Positions 5,946 to 6,355 of a stretch of DNA of 6,355 nt are shown here, one piece after another. How positions within the stretch are numbered: position 1 is the stretch's first letter; each line of letters opens with the position of its first letter. The DNA lies in assembly GCA_031283785.1 (NCBI GenBank), contig JAITBC010000301.1:1-6355 (forward strand), given 5' to 3'. Under the pieces are notes generated by a model, which saw nothing but the letters and a program-made list of their open reading frames with translations, had not been told where the DNA came from and did not search any database. The position numbers and the translations under genes are program-made. The stretch comes from Tannerella sp. GTDB taxonomy: Bacteria > Bacteroidota > Bacteroidia > Bacteroidales > Tannerellaceae.

Positions 5946-6355
5946 ATTTCTGTTCCATAACTCCCTGTTAATGAAAATAGATTGAGTTGAAACTTCACCC
6001 CCGTCCCTTTCAGTTTCCGGTACTTCGCCTCGTCCATATAAACATACCTTTCCGGATGGGCAAGTATGGGATGATAGCCTTTTGCCTTTATGCGCTTCAA
6101 GGTTTCATAAAGATTCATGGGCGGATGGAAGCAGGAGGTTTCAACTAATAAATGATTGCCATTTTATCCGATGGGCAATAAATCGTTTTTTTCAAGTCGT
6201 TCCTCAAATAAATAGTCTAACATATTTTCAGACGCCAAGTGAAGCCTAACCTTTCCCCGGCAGGCGATTTTCAATGCCTCGAACTGCTCCCGCAAAAAAT
6301 CCGTCGTATTGGGGATGTCCTCCATAATATGCGGCGTGAGCCAAACTTCTTTTAT
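5798..6355 (-). pseudogene. CpsB/YwqE-like PHP-fold tyrosine phosphatase, C-terminal part with in-frame TAA
   Basis: This frame enters from beyond 6355 and encodes the metal-dependent phosphatase common in Bacteroidetes polysaccharide loci (CpsB/CapC/YwqE family), which dephosphorylates the tyrosine kinase that controls polymer export. Visible motifs in order are VWLTPHIMEDIPNT, LHLASENMLD, LVETSCFHPPMNLYETL, PILAHPERYVYMDE, FQLNLFSLTG and GMYDVAGSDVHHLS. They include the His, Glu and Asp/His metal-site positions of the PHP fold. Codon 64 of the visible frame is TAA (6166-6164). It lies between EKNDLLPIG and NGNHLLVETS, and the frame is unchanged on both sides, so a single base change (for example AAA to TAA) would explain it. 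The product would lose its C-terminal half and key metal ligands. Re-initiation at the ATG at 6118 would give only a 106-residue fragment. The N-terminus lies outside the window. A sequencing error remains possible. Confidence 0.85.

Noticed and set aside
5798..6118. Independent 106-residue gene starting at 6118
   Set aside because: It is in the same frame as the upstream phosphatase motifs and only appears separate because of the TAA at 6164-6166.

Overview
The window looks like part of a surface-polysaccharide (capsule, exopolysaccharide or O-antigen) locus of a Bacteroidales bacterium. Four things suggest this. There is a Wzx-type flippase start, a UDP-sugar dehydrogenase/epimerase pair, and a CpsB/YwqE-type phosphatase typical of that order. 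In addition, candidate promoters carry the Bacteroidetes -7 sequence TAnnTTTG instead of a sigma70 -10 box. The genus cannot be fixed from the sequence alone; Bacteroides, Parabacteroides and Tannerella are all plausible. Every gene I accept lies on the minus strand, so transcription runs from base 6355 toward base 1.

Layout in transcription order. (i) 6355-5798: the C-terminal part of a PHP-fold CpsB/YwqE-like phosphatase, broken by one in-frame TAA. (ii) 5797-5510: a 45-residue orphan coding remnant, a large imperfect hairpin repeat, and a promoter-like region with a palindrome. (iii) 5509-4133: a complete AAA-type ATPase with a C-terminal PD-(D/E)XK nuclease-like domain. (iv) 4132-3951: an apparently non-coding spacer with a 10-bp inverted repeat. 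(v) 3950-3733: a second, degraded 3' fragment of the phosphatase gene; its last ~149 bp are nearly identical to the end of the first copy. (vi) 3727-2753 and 2729-1479: a TviC/WbpP-like UDP-HexNAc 4-epimerase and a TviB/WbpA-like UDP-HexNAc 6-dehydrogenase, closely spaced and probably co-transcribed. (vii) 1425-627: an overlapping MntA-HepT (MNT nucleotidyltransferase / HEPN RNase) toxin-antitoxin pair with its own candidate promoter. (viii) 562-1: the N-terminal 187 residues of a Wzx-like flippase that continues beyond the window.

The dehydrogenase and epimerase together would convert UDP-GlcNAc to UDP-GalNAcA (or UDP-GlcNAcA), an acidic precursor for repeat units that the flippase would export. 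The phosphatase would have belonged to the assembly or regulatory machinery, but here it appears inactivated and partly duplicated. The ATPase module is visibly richer in A/T than the epimerase and dehydrogenase and lies exactly between two direct repeats made of the phosphatase 3' end, which points to an insertion or duplication event. The toxin-antitoxin pair is a second accessory insert within the polysaccharide genes. I see no tRNA, rRNA, CRISPR array, transposase or integrase gene.
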